Shown: one piece after another, positions 37,401 through 51,300 of the stretch
Layout: every line of letters begins with the position of its first letter
Position numbering within the stretch: position 1 is the first letter of the stretch
Assembly: GCA_900239685.1 (NCBI GenBank)
Contig: OENT01000954.1
Location: 1 to 64,000, forward strand
Direction: 5' to 3'
Source of the DNA: Rotaria macrura
Lineage: Eukaryota; Rotifera; Eurotatoria; Philodinida; Philodinidae
Length of the DNA stretch: 64,000 nucleotides
The notes under the pieces: model-generated
The model's input: the letters and a program-made list of their open reading frames with translations, nothing else
What the model was told of the DNA's origin: nothing
Databases searched by the model: none
Translations under genes and position numbers: made by a program

Positions 37401-40400
37401 TGAATGGAATTCAATATCATCGAACGGAAAAGATATTGGTTATTTACTATCAATCAATGGTTCTACAACGCGAAGGATTAAAATTGAAGATCCATTAAAA
37501 ACTGAATACTTATTCAACGATTTATCACCAGTCAATGCCCTATTTCATATTGAATTGCATACGTATAGTCATATTGGTACGAGTAAACTTTCAATAGAAA
37601 CGATTGAACAAACATTTGAAAGTGGTCTGTATCAATAGTTATACATTACAGTTTTCATATATTCTTATTTCGAAATTCAAATTTTAGTTCCTATTCGTTC
37701 ACCGCGGAATATTCGTATCGATTCAATCAATGGAACATCTGCTAGAATTCGTTGGGATTCATTAGATCCAAGTGATCAAAATGGTTTTATTACGAATTAC
37801 AAAGTAAGATTCATCTACGTAACAAATCAGGAAGACAAAAGTCTTTCTTCTTCAATTATTTTTTGTTTTACTTAGATCATGTATTTCTCACTATCGTCAC
37901 CTCAAATCGTACATGCAATTGATTATTCGGATAATAGTTCAACAATAACGTATATTTTAAATAATCTGCATGGTTATACGAATTATTCATGTTCAATCGG
38001 AGCATGTACGTCAAGTGGTTGTAGTACATATAGTGAACCATCAATGTTTACGACAGATGAAAGTGGTATGTTATGAAGATATTCTGATTATTTTGATCAA
38101 AAATTCATTGTTTTCTTTAGTTCCTTCAAAACCAACAGAAGTTTTCTTTCATGATGTTGATTATCATTCTGCACGAATGATATGGCAACCACCAACGAAA
38201 TTCAATGGCATTCTCATCGGTTATCGACTTGTATATTGGAGTTCCGATGATGAACAAACACGTATTGAAATTGATAACTTAACTAGTGTGACAAATTCTT
38301 ATCGAGCACAAGGTAAAAGTATAATGTTGAATCTGTTGTCTTTGTTTTAAGCATAAATAATAGTCAAGACGGACGAAATTTCATTGATTTAGAACTGGAA
38401 AAAACGACACCGTATACGTTTATTCTATGTGCAAAAACTCGAATGGGCTGTGGTGAAACAAGTATCAATCGTTTATTAACCATGGAGAAACGAGGTAGAA
38501 AATTTAAAAAAAATTTTCTTAAAAGTAATGAAAACATATATGTCAGATCGACCTGCTGCTCCATATCCACCAACAATAATTGAATCTTCGATTTATTCAA
38601 CAAGTTTAATATTGACGTGGCGTAAAAATTTAGATTTTAACTATGCACCTATCCGTTACACTATAGTTGAATACGAAGAAGAACAAACAACATCATGGAA
38701 ATCCTACGATCCAATTAATAAACCTGATGGACAAATAACAAAATTACTTATTGAAAAGTGAAGATAATTTTTTTCTTCTCTCAGTTAGAAGAACAGTTTT
38801 TCGTTCTAGTTTAAAACCAAATACAAAATATCGTTTTCGATTAGCATCACAAAATGACATGGGTTTAAGTGATTCCAGTCGTCCAACGAATTATGTTCGC
38901 ACAAAAGAAAGTGGTAAGAATAATAAATAAAAAGTCGTTCTTTTTCATGCCTAGTAGAAAAGAAGATCTTGTGCAAGGTTTGCATTCAAACATGAAAAAT
39001 GATTGTTTTCCTCTTTGTGGTCTTGGATGAGCTCATAAAACGTGTCAGCTTAGGAATGAAGTTTTAACGTTCTGATTTTTGATCTCTTCAGAGTTCATTC
39101 AGAATTGAAATAGACGTTGATGAAACGATGATCAACATGTTTTCTATTATCTGAAGGAGGGTACAACTTTAATAGGGAAAAAACGCTTGTAGAATAAGCA
39201 AACTTCCCAGGTATTTACACGAACGGTGATATAACATAATTTACGCATACGATTATATGAAGATTCATCATTTGTTGTATTTAGTACCATTGATTCAGCC
39301 GAAAATAGATTACGTATCAACCAATGAACCATGTCAAATTGATATCTATCTTAAAGTAGTATAATTGACATGATTTTGATTTCATTGATGGAGAATGTCG
39401 TATTTTCTTCTTCATAAAGGATTTTGGCACGATTGAGCCGAATATTCGGTTAAAAGTTTTCATAGGATCAATTACGAATGAACAAACGTTTCAAAAAAGT
39501 TATCATTCAATCAATGAAGATTATTCGATACGTTTGAATAATCTATGTAAAAATTCAAACATGAATGATACACATGTGTTATATGTCTGTTTGAGTAATG
39601 CAATCGGTGATGGTCCACGTTCGTTTGCCCATTATTTTCATATACAATCGCCTGCACCAACACATGTGTCAATAACTTCACTCGATGTTAATGTTTTGAG
39701 TTCAACTGAAATATCCGTTCAGTGGAAGGTTGATCATATTTTACCGTCGATGAATTATCGAATTCGATGGATAGCTGCTAATGAAACAAATAAAGAACAA
39801 AACTTAATTGCATCGTACAATGAATCAAATGTTATTTTGGATAATCTCGTTCCTTTTACTGTTTATAAAATTATGATGAATGTTTTCAATATTAACGGAG
39901 ACGGACCAATACGTGAAGCAAATTTAGTACGAACGGACGAAGATGGTAAGAATATTTCACATTGTTTTACAATTATATGAATTAGCTCGACGAAAATTAT
40001 GGCGATCGCTTCCCTGATTGTATATATTGATACTTAGAGACTAGAAAATTCCTATAGAATTAATAGAACTGTTGTCCATTTAAAAAAATAGGAACCTGAT
40101 AGAAGGGTGCTGTTTCCACCGTTACAGAGAGTATGCTCAGGGCTGTAAAGCGATCAAAACATGTCATTTTCAGTTCGTAATTTTATCGTTGAAACTCTAA
40201 CGTACAGATAGCTCTAGTCAACATTCACTTCTGAATTTGATAATATAAAGCATCATAACATTCGTCTCAACGTCGTCTATAGCGCTTATGTAGCATAACT
40301 TTTAAGAAAAACAATATTCGTCTTTTTAGCACCTGGTCCTATCGATCAACTCACATTCTCCTACGTTACATTTACGTCATTACAACTCGATTGGCAATTA

Positions 40401-41585
40401 CCAAAATCATTGAATGGCATTCTTCGCTCGTATGAATTAACCTACGATAATCGTTTATCATTTTCCTCATTAAAAAATACATCATCCACACGTGTTAAAA
40501 CTATCAAACAACTTATACTTCCAAATATAACATCGATACGTATTGATGAATTAGATCCATATCAAGATTATCAATATTTATTATGTGCTTGTACAAATAA
40601 ATGTGGTCCATGTGTAAATAAGTCAATTCAAACAGGTCCACAAAAAAGTTCACCGTTAGCACCATTTGAACTATCAATAAATAAACATCATGAATTAACA
40701 TGGAAATCATCGACCAAATCTGACTATTATCTTATTGAATTCTCAATCGATCATGGCCGTTCATGGAAACTACTTAATCAGACAAATAAACCGTTTTATC
40801 ATATAGACATGAATAAACTTCAATTAAATAATAATTCAATGGAATTCTATTTTCGTATCTATTCAGTTAATCGTATTGGTATAAGTCAAGCAAGTCAAAT
40901 CTACAGATCTAATTTAACAACATTATCATTAATCTATCCATTGAAATTCATGACAATTATGTACGGATATATGCGTGCGAATCCATTGTTTTTTTATATT
41001 GCATTCATATTGATAATTCTACTTATTCTTATGTTAACATGTATAATAATATCATGCTGCTGCTGTTGTTGTTGTCGTCGTATGAGATTAAATAAGAAAC
41101 AGCTCTTACAATCAACTAATACATTATCATCGAATTTAAATATAGCTGAATCGAAACAAAGCTTATATACCACATCAACATTATTAACACCAATAAAAAA
41201 AGAATTAACAATACAACGCAATCGTGATAGTTTAGCTTTAAGTGATTTAATCTATAATAATTTTTCCAGTCGTTCACCACCACGTCCAATACCAACACCG
41301 ATTGTCTATGATGATTTAACAAGTACGAAAAGTTTATTAAACAATACGACGTCGAATCATTCAACAACAGACGAGAACCCATCGAAAACAGACTATTCGT
41401 GGTATCATTCATTACCACAACAATTGTACACGTACATGACAAATAATCATTTGACAAATCGAATCATTGAAGAAAATGAAAATGATGAGACGGATTTAAC
41501 AGTTGCTTTTAATGGTGCAATTTTAATGAACAATGTACCACGTTCACGAGCAGCTGTTAATGGATGCTCATCGTTCGCTCTTTAA
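31404..41585 (+). CDS. sdk: Sidekick-type adhesion receptor (6 Ig, 13 FN3, TM)
   Basis: Twenty-five exons join in phase to about 2114 residues: 31404-31455, 31522-32215, 33163-33365, 33418-33568, 33631-33755, 33816-33929, 34149-34328, 34381-34580, 34636-34705, 34765-35079, 35298-35342, 35401-35598, 35666-35883, 35932-36124, 36380-36840, 36902-37114, 37387-37624, 37688-37803, 37876-38065, 38121-38312, 38369-38494, 38547-38757, 38810-38913, 39466-39945, 40330-41585. A signal peptide (MFIKSLCIVYTLFVTIFS) is followed by six Ig domains (typical DQGxYxC ends), then 13 fibronectin III domains. One transmembrane helix (about 40981-41050) follows, then a Cys-rich stop (seven Cys) and a tail of about 170 residues ending VNGCSSFAL. 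Six Ig plus 13 FN3 and a GxSSF-type C-terminus match sidekick, a homophilic cell-adhesion protein whose tail binds PDZ scaffolds. FN3 number 10 lacks its first half. The acceptor of exon 21 (CAAG at 38368) is the weakest junction. Confidence 0.88.
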
Positions 41586-42059
41586 TATAGATTTCAATTA
41601 TGATGTGTTAACTTATTTTTTCTTATTTTTGTTATACATTCCATGTCAGTATTTGTTTGATCTGTTTTTTTTGTATAAATCAATAGAAGTGAATGATATT
41701 TAGGTATTGAATGAAAATAGAATATTTCTCTATGGAATATATGTACATGACGCCAGTATTATATTAATCATTCAGTCTACATGGATTATGCGTTTCGAAA
41801 GTTGGTTTGGGGTCGTCCACACGAATCTACTGATTGCACTGTTTATGATAGAGAACCATGAAACTATTTGCATCCTGCAGCACTCGAGGGGAGCAACATA
41901 GTTGCATGCCTGTTGCTTCGTTGTGAATGGGAATCTGAAAAGAAATCAGTATTGGTTCCGATTCCGGTAGAAATTTTTCATTAATATTAATTTTGACTTC
42001 CAGGATTGGGATATTCGATGATTCGTATAGGTTTTTAAATTAGACCTGTTGGTACAAGT
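41586..42059. other. 3' flank of the sidekick-type gene
   Basis: Non-coding, AT-rich, with no clear AATAAA. Nothing else seen. Confidence 0.35.
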
Positions 42060-42306
42060 ACCCAGGTCGAACAGGCACGGTCGTAAACGAACGTATACGG
42101 AGAAATACGGCAAAATACATGGTCCAGTATTACGATCGTATATCTCCGTGTCGTATACGGGGAGATACGACGATATACGGAGAGAAAAACGATCCTATAT
42201 GGTCCTCGTAAACAAAATCCGTAAACGGTTTCCATTTACCACCGTATACGATCGTATTTGCCCGTATATGACACGGCGATATACAACCGTATTCGTCGAC
42301 CTGGGC
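42060..42306. mobile_element. CGTATACG-rich MITE, copy 1
   Basis: A block of about 247 bp with ends CCCAGGTCGA and TCGACCTGGG, packed with the palindromic word CGTATACG and GATCGTAT variants. Most of it recurs inverted at 42757-43089. It is much more CpG-rich than its surroundings. The open frame over it is shared by both copies and looks like a by-product of the repeat. No target duplication could be fixed. Confidence 0.6.
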
Positions 42307-42756
42307 AGGCGAAGTTTAATTCACAATAACATGTCTCAGGTGCGCAATGAAATCATGAATAAAATCGATAACAGAAGTCAGAGAAGTTTTTCAATTTTCA
42401 TTTAAATATTTTATAGAATATTTGATTCTATAGTTATTGATGATGATGAACATTCAGATCTGTTACATGAAATAAGTGAAAAAAACATCGATGAATTGGT
42501 CAAAGGCGGATTTGATAATTGATTCGCCATTGGACGATTATTTCCATATGTGCTTTTAGGAAATAAACAATAATCGTCTGTAGATCATAAGTGTTCAAGA
42601 AAATAAAACAATAACTCGAATGACTTTTTTCCACCACTATCACTTCTTGCTTATGTTCCGTATTTTCCATGTTCTTGTATGCTCATGCTATTCATCGAGT
42701 ATAGCTAATTGTTTTTGTTATTTATTTGTTTATCATAAGTAAATCGACACCAACAC

Positions 42757-43089
42757 CCTGGTCGACGATTACGGAGTTCGTATACGGTTGTAAACGACCG
42801 TATACGCTCCCCATACGATCGTATACGGTCGTATTATAGCGTTTTACATGGTCCAGTATTACGGTCGTATATCGCCGTGTCGTAAACGGACAAAGACGAT
42901 CATATACGGTGGGAAATGGAAACCGTTTACGGATTTTGTTTACGAGGACCATATAGGATCGTTTTTCTCTCCGTTTATCGTCGTATCTCCCCGTATACGA
43001 CACGGAGATATACGATCGTAATACTGGACCATGTATTTTGCCGTAATTCTCCGTATACGTTCGTTTACGACCGTGCTTGTTCGACATTC
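42757..43089. mobile_element. CGTATACG-rich MITE, copy 2 (inverted)
   Basis: The segment from about 42895 to 43086 is the reverse complement of 42064-42245 with few differences. Its left part (42757-42890) carries further related CGTATACG words and starts CCTGGTCGACGA. The two copies face each other across about 450 bp of AT-rich DNA, so the pair could act as a larger inverted-repeat unit. Confidence 0.6.
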
Positions 43090-44045
43090 ATCTTAGACGA
43101 TAGTCTAATTTTCAAAGAGTTAATGTTATTTCTCAACTGGTGGTTTATTCCACAACACTTTTCAAAAACTATTTCATCAAAGGGATGAATATTCAATGAC
43201 CAATTCATTACAGATACAATTGGTACTTACCGTATTCAATTGTATAGAGTATTATTAAACGGTTATTAAATTTAATATTTTTTTATTTGAATAATGAGGA
43301 AGAAAGGACTCAGGTGGATTTTGTAACTGCTCTGAGTCATGATACCATGTATACAGTTTTGTAGAGCTCATTGCGGTGCTTGTAATGACACTAAACAAAT
43401 CAAGATTTTCCTGTAACAAGCCCAGTAAGTGTGCTTTAACCTTTTAGGAGATATGTATGAAAATCATTGATCTTGTGATCACTGAAACATTTTAAGACGA
43501 AATTCCATGCCACATATGAATTACAAAATGATACAAAATTCATGTATTTGTTCAAAGTCATACCCCGCTCGAGGAAGATCAATTTTCGTCACAGATTGGA
43601 AATAGAGATAAATAAGATTCTATTGGAGCAGAATGAGTTTTGTGTTTTTTCACCGGTAATAAAGTTACTTATTTAATTAAGTTCAACAAACCATAAAATG
43701 GGTCCATTTATACATATTTAATAAATATGATAGTTTTTGATTGTTCTCTTAAGCTCTACCTAGTGCCGAGTGTCGGTACGGTTGAAAGAGACACATCCAT
43801 ATTTAGCAACTCCCACACCCTCAAACTGGCATACAATGTTCCCACATTTGATATATGATCTGCATATAATTCATCGAGTACCATCTAAGCTATTCAGTTG
43901 ATCATTCATTAATAAATCAAATATTTATATGTGAAGACGGCATATTTGAACTATAAAAAATGAATTCTTGATCAAAGGGAATACTTGGGAGTGGGTGTAG
44001 GTTCGTGAGTGTAGCTGCCGGAGTGAACTACTTCTCTTTAACAGC
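43090..44045. other. Non-coding, nothing recognised
   Basis: AT-rich spacer between two mobile elements, without coding signal. Confidence 0.35.
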
Positions 44046-44053
44046 ATTCACAC

Positions 44054-45351
44054 TAGAGCCCTGCGGGACAAACTTTCGATTGTCCCGAATCCCGTTTGTC
44101 CCGTCCCGTAAAATTTTGAATAGTCCCGAATCCCGTTTGTCCCGTCCCGAAGTTTTTGATTAGTCCCGTTCCCGTTTGTCCCGTCCCGAATTTTTTCGAG
44201 TTGTCCCGTAAAATCCCGTTTGTCCCGTTGACAAAAAGTGTTTAAATGTCGTATCGTTCCTCCGACGAAAACAAGACACCTTTTCTACACAACCAATAGA
44301 AAAATAGAGTAATAAGAACTTGACCAATACGAAAAGAGATCGAGAAATGTAAGATTAAAGTTAAGTTTTTTTTAATAAAAATAGAAACTGATACTCTCAA
44401 GTAGAAATTTGAATTAATAATCAGGGTATCCATATGTGTGTGACTGAAGTTTGTGTAGATCGAAGATCTACACCCACACCGCTTGTTGTGCTCAAATAAA
44501 TGTACAAATGTAAATATTCAAGAAAAAAATACACTCCTGTTTACGTAGTATATTAGCTCTTAATATAAATTATCAAGAATATTTTGATCTTATCATTATT
44601 GGATTAGTAAAACGGAGCTTATTGTGATAGATTTTATTCAAAATTTAAAGTTCATTTAAAGTAATCTATGTGTATAACAATACCCCAAGTATCAAATGAA
44701 TATGTGCCTTTTCTATGTCTGTAATTGTTCTATGATTGTTTGAAATTTATTTTTTTATTGTTTAAATTATTATAACAGTAGCTATCAACCGCAAGTTTTA
44801 GAAGATTATTCTCTTTCAATTAAACTCGAGTATTTTTCATGTCAATTAATTTTCGTATCGATAGGTTATTTTATCGCACAATTAACGTTAATTAATTTTC
44901 GTTTCGAATAATTTTTGTATCGATCAATTATGGTATCCACCAATTAATGTCGCTCAATTCAGATAGACCAGAAAAACACATACGTTTAGATATACTTATA
45001 ATTAATAATTTACTATTAATTCAGCGCCCTCCCCTCTTCCTGAAAATTTGAAGTTTTCGTCAGAAAAATACAAAAATGAAAAGAATGCATTTTCGAGCTC
45101 TTTTGAGTGTGTAGATTATACATCAATACGACTTCCAGATTTTCTTCTCCTAAAATATCGATTTTACAATAAATGTGCCTAGTGCCTAACAGGTTTAGAT
45201 ATAGGGATTTTAGAATTCGGGACATTGTTTTTTTCGATTTGTCCCGAATCCCCTTTGTCCCGTCCCGAAAAATTATCGAGACAGTCCCGTTTGTCCCGCG
45301 GGACGGGATAAACGGGATTTTTCGGGATTCGGGACTGTCCGCAGGACTCTA
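44054..45351. mobile_element. hAT-like element with TCCCG-rich subterminal repeats
   Basis: The ends are TAGAGCCCTGCGGGACA and TGTCCGCAGGACTCTA. ATTCACAC is duplicated at 44046-44053 and 45352-45359, an exact 8-bp target duplication. Both subterminal regions (44060-44230 and 45235-45345) consist of reiterated TTGTCCCG, GAATCCCG and GTCCCG words, on the right also in inverted orientation. Such arrays are typical transposase-binding regions of hAT elements. The interior is AT-rich with no convincing transposase. Confidence 0.85.
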
Positions 45352-45359
45352 ATTCACAC

Positions 45360-46537
45360 CCACACCCTCCGTTACGGAATCATTTTCTCTTTCTGCATTG
45401 AAATATTGAAGTATCTCAGAATCGTATACGTATTTAGCTGATCGACTGTGAGCTCATGTTCTATTGTAAAGCAGTATTCAAAAAAAAGCTATGCCTGACA
45501 ACTTCACGGAAAGTTGGATGCAAGAAGAAAAGTATTCATGCTTAGTACTTGCACGGCAGAAAACATTTGATGTTTCATATGTCTAGTATTAATGGACCGT
45601 TTTCCCCCTCTTTTTCATCTAGATGTCTTTATTGAATAAACGCATCTTCATTTTCAAATGCACTACATAATCACAATCAACATAATTCATCATCCACATA
45701 TTGGATATTTGGTGATACTTTGCATAGGAAAACAGAGTATCATCTGACACTTTGCTTGTGAAAATGATACGCTATACTAGACTCTCTATTTCAGATTTCT
45801 GTTAGAAACACTGGCTAAAACAATCATTCATATACCTTCTACCTAGCGTGACATAGCATTCATCTTTTCTTTTTTTTTTCACATCAGACACCATTTTATG
45901 AAGCAAAGGTTATCTAATGAATTTGTTTGCATGCACGCATCCGTATTATGAGCTGTAGCTACAGTATCCTATTTCTCACATCGATATGGACGTACCTTTT
46001 CGTGCCTTTCCAACGAAAAATAAAAAATAATTGTTGTAATGCAAAAATCGAAACTTCGCAATGCTCAGGTTACGATGTAAACAAATTGATAAGTATGAGT
46101 AAAAACAAATGCTGTGTAGGGGTATCGCTTCTTTCAATGAAGGTCAAATCGCAAGCTACTATAAAATTGTGTTTTTTCCACATATAATTGAATATTATAT
46201 TCTCATAGGTAAGGTTTTTTCTAGTCTAAAAGCATTCGCAGTGCATGTTTTGAATTCAAGTATGTTTGAATAATACCATGCAGCAATCAAAGTAATCACC
46301 AACCGATTGGCAAATTCCCAAGAACAATTTTTTAAATAGTTGTTGCGTAGCAAGTATGTAGACTACGCCACGCATTATATTTTGCTTGTGAAAGAAACAG
46401 ATGACAAACAACAAAAGAGCAATAGAGCAGGCCGAGAATCGATAGAAGAACGCTTTGCATACATTTTTTACGTGCATATAAGAGATGGACCCGAAGACAA
46501 AACAATGAATAATGATTTGGACTGCTATCTAACATAC
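45360..46537. other. Intergenic, nothing recognised
   Basis: No supported gene. The frames present have no coding character that I trust. Confidence 0.3.
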
Positions 46538-47473
46538 TACTATCTATTTGAAAATAGAATGAAGTTCATTGTAAGTTGAATAATTCCAAACCGAAAGCAA
46601 CTAGAGACCTGCAGTTTTCGCCATTAGAAAGACAATGTGATTTTTCACTTCATAATTTCAAAAATTGACTGATCGACGATTGATTAATCAGGTGAGTTTT
46701 TGCTGAACATTGTGGAGACGCGTAGGGTAAAAATTCACGAATGGATTCTCAGTTTTAATATAGTCATTTAAAAGATAAAATTGTTCTCTATTGACCTCGA
46801 TAGGAGCTGTAAGAATTTTACAGAGAGCACTGATTCCGACCAGCTGACTTTTAGTTAATCCAAAGAACTTTGAAACAATGATAATCGGTCATACTAAGCA
46901 GAGTGGTAATGTTTGTTTTCAATTTTAAAGCGAGTGAAATTATAAAATTGAATCTTTCTGAAATTTTAATACTCGGACGTTATGCAGCAATATGTGACTT
47001 ATTTAGTCGACATTTCAAAAATTTCTAATTTAACAAATTAATTCACTTCGAAACTGAAAATAAGCTTCTGCACTCCTCTCAGCATGGCAGATTACTTACG
47101 CTCCCAAGTTCTTTGGATTGACTAAACATCATCCAGCCGAAATATTGGCTTTCAGGAAAATGCATCCAGCCCCTCTGAACAGCACAAACTAAAGAGATAG
47201 GCTTACTGTAGATCAATAGAGAACAATTTTATCTTTTAAATGACTATATTAAAACTGAGAATCCATTCGTGAATTTTTACCCTACGCGTCTCCACAATGT
47301 TCAGCAAAAACTCACCTGATTAATCAATCGTCGACCAATCAATTTTTGAAATTATGAAGTGAAAAATCACATTGTCTTTCTAATGGCGAAAACTGCAGGT
47401 CTCTAGTTGCTTTCGGTTTGGAATTATTCAACTTAAAATGAACTTCATTCTATTTTCGAATTGATAGTACTTG
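46538..47473. mobile_element. Element with about 250-bp terminal inverted repeats
   Basis: A left arm (about 46538-46802) and a right arm (about 47206-47473) are near-perfect reverse complements. The shared features include CACCTGATTAATCAATCG, CTACGCGTCTCCACAATG and GAACTTCATTC. They enclose about 400 bp of unrelated AT-rich DNA. Long terminal inverted repeats with a non-coding core suggest a non-autonomous DNA transposon. No target duplication could be assigned. Confidence 0.65.
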
Positions 47474-48398
47474 TAACAAGTATATCAAATGATAGCTCCT
47501 GTATTAGTAGAAGCAAGCACACATTTTAAATCGAATCATTAAAGTCAATGCTTTCTTCGACTTTCTTTAATGCACAGGTACTATTTTCTATGCCTGATGA
47601 CCTTCCGATGCATGTGAAACCTCGAATGTCTTACATAACAAAGTCATCTTTTTAGACGCTGCGATTCAGCTCACAGTAGTATAATGAACTAGTAAAAATG
47701 GGACTTATTTCTCATCGATGTCGTTTAAAAAGGAATCGAAGTACACTTTAATATGATGTCATGAATTTCAATGGATATCCACATGTTTGGACCCTGGATT
47801 CCACCTGTCCTTAGAATTCGCATCAACGTGTTAGATAGGCATTGCAATTACTGTCGTACGTTGAGCGCTTACTCCTTTTTATGCAATTACTCAAGGTAAT
47901 ATTGACTTTCATAATATCTGAATTGGTTTGCTGCCTTAATTGCTCTATCACCGACTGTTGAACACACCGCTATTTGAGACATAAGGTACATCGATTTTCA
48001 AGCAACGAAAGTGTATTTTTACACTGTTACAAAAATAATAGCACGTTGAAATCTTTATTATTCTCTCCCAATTTTAAACCCTCCTGTTTGGTATTGTTGA
48101 GTCATTTTTTAAACAAAAGTTCGAAAGATTTAATGCTCCTTCTACTTAAATACTTGGAAAAATTATTCTAGAATTATTATGCACTGTGATTCAATTTTAA
48201 AAAATTAATGAGAAAGTTTCCATAGCTTCTGTAGTTTTGTCTAGTTTGTTATTTTGAATATAATATCGATAGCAACAAACTGATCATGATTCTTGATAGA
48301 TGCTATGTGTAAAGCAATTCTATTTATCTAAAATATTTTTCTCATTATTAGATACTAATACAATATTCACTATTTACGCACGAAATTCAGCACGAACG

Positions 48399-51300
48399 AT
48401 GGCAGGTTCTTTGGTTATAATCGTGATCGGCTTTGTCACTTTGCAACTCGTCTGTGGATTTCCACAAGTCGAGGTCTGTAGGCGAGCATTCTCCGTGTCA
48501 CTTTGTCATTCGTCTAATGCATTTTCATGTTTATGTAACTTTACATAATGCAGTCGACTATGAATTGATTTCTTTACAAGATTTGGTAATTAGCCGTAAT
48601 ATGTTATAAAAAATCCTTTAGAAAAGGTTTGATGAATTTTCCTTTTTTGGAATTTCCTTTTTTGAAGTTGAAAACAACATTCAAATCAGGGCTGCAGAAT
48701 CTGCCGGAAAAATGGAAAATTTCCCCCCACGACAATTTTTTTTCAAAAAATTTCCCCCACTATAAAATTCAATAATAAAACAAGGAACTCTTGTTTAAGA
48801 CGTATATGTTAAAAAAACAACAACTTGAAACATTGCAAACACACGTTAGAAAAAAAAGAATATTATTATACATTGTCGTTTGGTTCAGGTAATCTTCCCA
48901 CTTGTATCTTGCACAAACCCAGCTCAAAAAATATGACATAAGATCTTATGTTGTACATGCAAGATCTTGCATATGAACGAAATCTTTCAAGAATCTGACA
49001 AAAAATCGTCGTCTCTGACATCTTACATCAGATCATACTATATTTTCCTCGAAAGATCTTACATTCACTTTATTNAACTTTAGTGATATTTTGAGAGGAT
49101 AATTAATTTTATTGAAATACTACTATGGTATATCACATATAACAGAATCTTTCAAGAATCTTCTAATGCAATCGTACGTAAGAAGTCAGAGACGACGATT
49201 TTGAGTACGTTTTTTCATCGGATCTTATAAGGTCAGATATGATCAGATATAAGATCCTTGTAAGAACTTTTCATCAGATTGTTCGACCTGGGAACGATTT
49301 AAAACAACTGAACCCGGAGAAACAAGCTTCCAAGCTTGATATTGTTCACATTTTTTATAAAATAACCACTGTTTTTCTTTGGTATGACTAAAATAATCAT
49401 TAAGTGAACTTCTGATAAATAAATCAGCTGTATGTATTGGTGGTGCATTCCAATGTAACATGACTTCTTCATCTAATGAATCATGCTGTAATGAACAGTT
49501 ATTGTGTATGTGTCCTTTTAAAATTGAAGCTGCCGATTCACAAACTGCTTCGCTTCTAACTTTTAATATCATCAGGGAGTAAAAGTATACAAAATCATGA
49601 ATACCATCGGCTAGCTTTTCGTTGGTATAAAATGTTTTTATTACTTTCGATGTAATTATTTTTCCGTCTGTTGTCCAAATACCAAATGTATCTTTATCAA
49701 CAATTTCAAATAAACATCTTCATTTCCAGAAAAAAGTTCAAGATCTGATCAATGCATATATAATTTAGCAAGTAAGATTCGCTTTGGAATGCTGTAAAAT
49801 ATTTTCCCCTCCTAGTCTAGAAGGGAAAAAATATTTTTAAGAAGGGAAATATTTTTCCAAAAATTTCCCCTACTCCCTAGGTTTTCAAAATTTTCCCCCC
49901 ACGGCCGTGGGCGCACACGGGTAGATTCTGCTCCACTGATTCAAATATCCAATACCATGATCTATCCCAGAAAAAGCATTACACAGAATGATTAATTGAA
50001 TTTGGATCTTTGAATAAATGTTATTTCATTTCTTTTATCAAGATTGCATCATCGCAACAAAATCAAATGGAAATAACAGGTATGCTGTGCGTTCATATAA
50101 TATTGAATTGACTATAGCTAAATATTTACGATAAAGTTTAACCATTCGGGTATTGTTCGTATTTTTGAACATCATGGCTATTTTTAGGTCCAATTGGACC
50201 TAATAAACAATGTGCAAAGGTTAAAAATGGCTTACTTTTGGCGAGTTCTTTCGTATCTGAGCCTTCAAATACAACAAGATTGTGTGGTTGTAGAGCGATA
50301 AATGTTCGACACTGATCCTCGCATATTGTAATTGAAAACATGCAAGTGCTTCATATACAGTTTGAAAACGAATCGAAAATAGTCGATATTGACAACATAG
50401 ACTCAATTTACTTTGTCCTAGGATATCTACTTTGGATATTTAAATTCCTATCAGTTGTGAGTCACAATATCATTATCGAACACAACTTTACCCTCAGTTA
50501 TTGTTGTTACAGAAAAAAGAATTCTATGCAGTGTTGAATATATTCGGTGCCAAAGCATACCATACATATACTATCTACTTAGATTTCTCACTTCCATAAT
50601 CAGCAACCTTGCCAATTTCTGAAACATCGGCGAGCAACTTTTTCGCAATGCTTGGGGACTTCTTTTTCTGTGGTTCCGATATGAACATAGACACTTCGAA
50701 AGTCGATACCAATATTAGTTTCCAAGCGATTTAGACGAAGGAGTTACATGAATAATTGACTGATCTCGTAAAAACACGAAGTTTTTATTTCAAAAAAGTC
50801 TTTCTCAAGTGAATTCAGATGAAAATGACAATCCCACAAATACATAAAACAATCGAACTGGTGGTCGTATAAAAACAGATACTCGCCTGAGCATATAATT
50901 CTAAGCATGAATCCACCTTCAGCAAGACATATTCTTGAAGTATTCGTGTCCATGGCAGCGAAGATGACTAAAATTATAACCATATGTGTAGGAACATCTG
51001 GTCAATTTGTTTTGATTATGCCGATTTTATTCGTAACATTAATACATTTTTTGTGAGTCTTATATAATTTTTGCAGACGCTTAAGAAACATAAGATGACC
51101 ACACCATCTAGGAAACCGAAGCACAAGGGACAAAAAACGAACAAATCATAATTGACCATGTGATTGATCATGAGGAAATGTACTATTGTTTGTTTGTTTT
51201 TCTGTTGTCTATTCTTCTCTTATCGTACATCTTCATATGAAGGAACCTTTACCACGGGAACGAATATAACCTGCTGATATCTGATTAACAATAAAATAAA

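Noticed and set aside
42049..42405. 118-codon frame and its inverted twin at 42722-43087
   Set aside because: Both are read through the same CGTATACG-rich repeat; the similarity reflects repeat copies, not a gene.
50138..50406. Two minus-strand frames (67 and 61 codons)
   Set aside because: They overlap in different frames, lie in an intron of the repeat-protein gene, and show no splice support; a decayed insert is possible but unproven.
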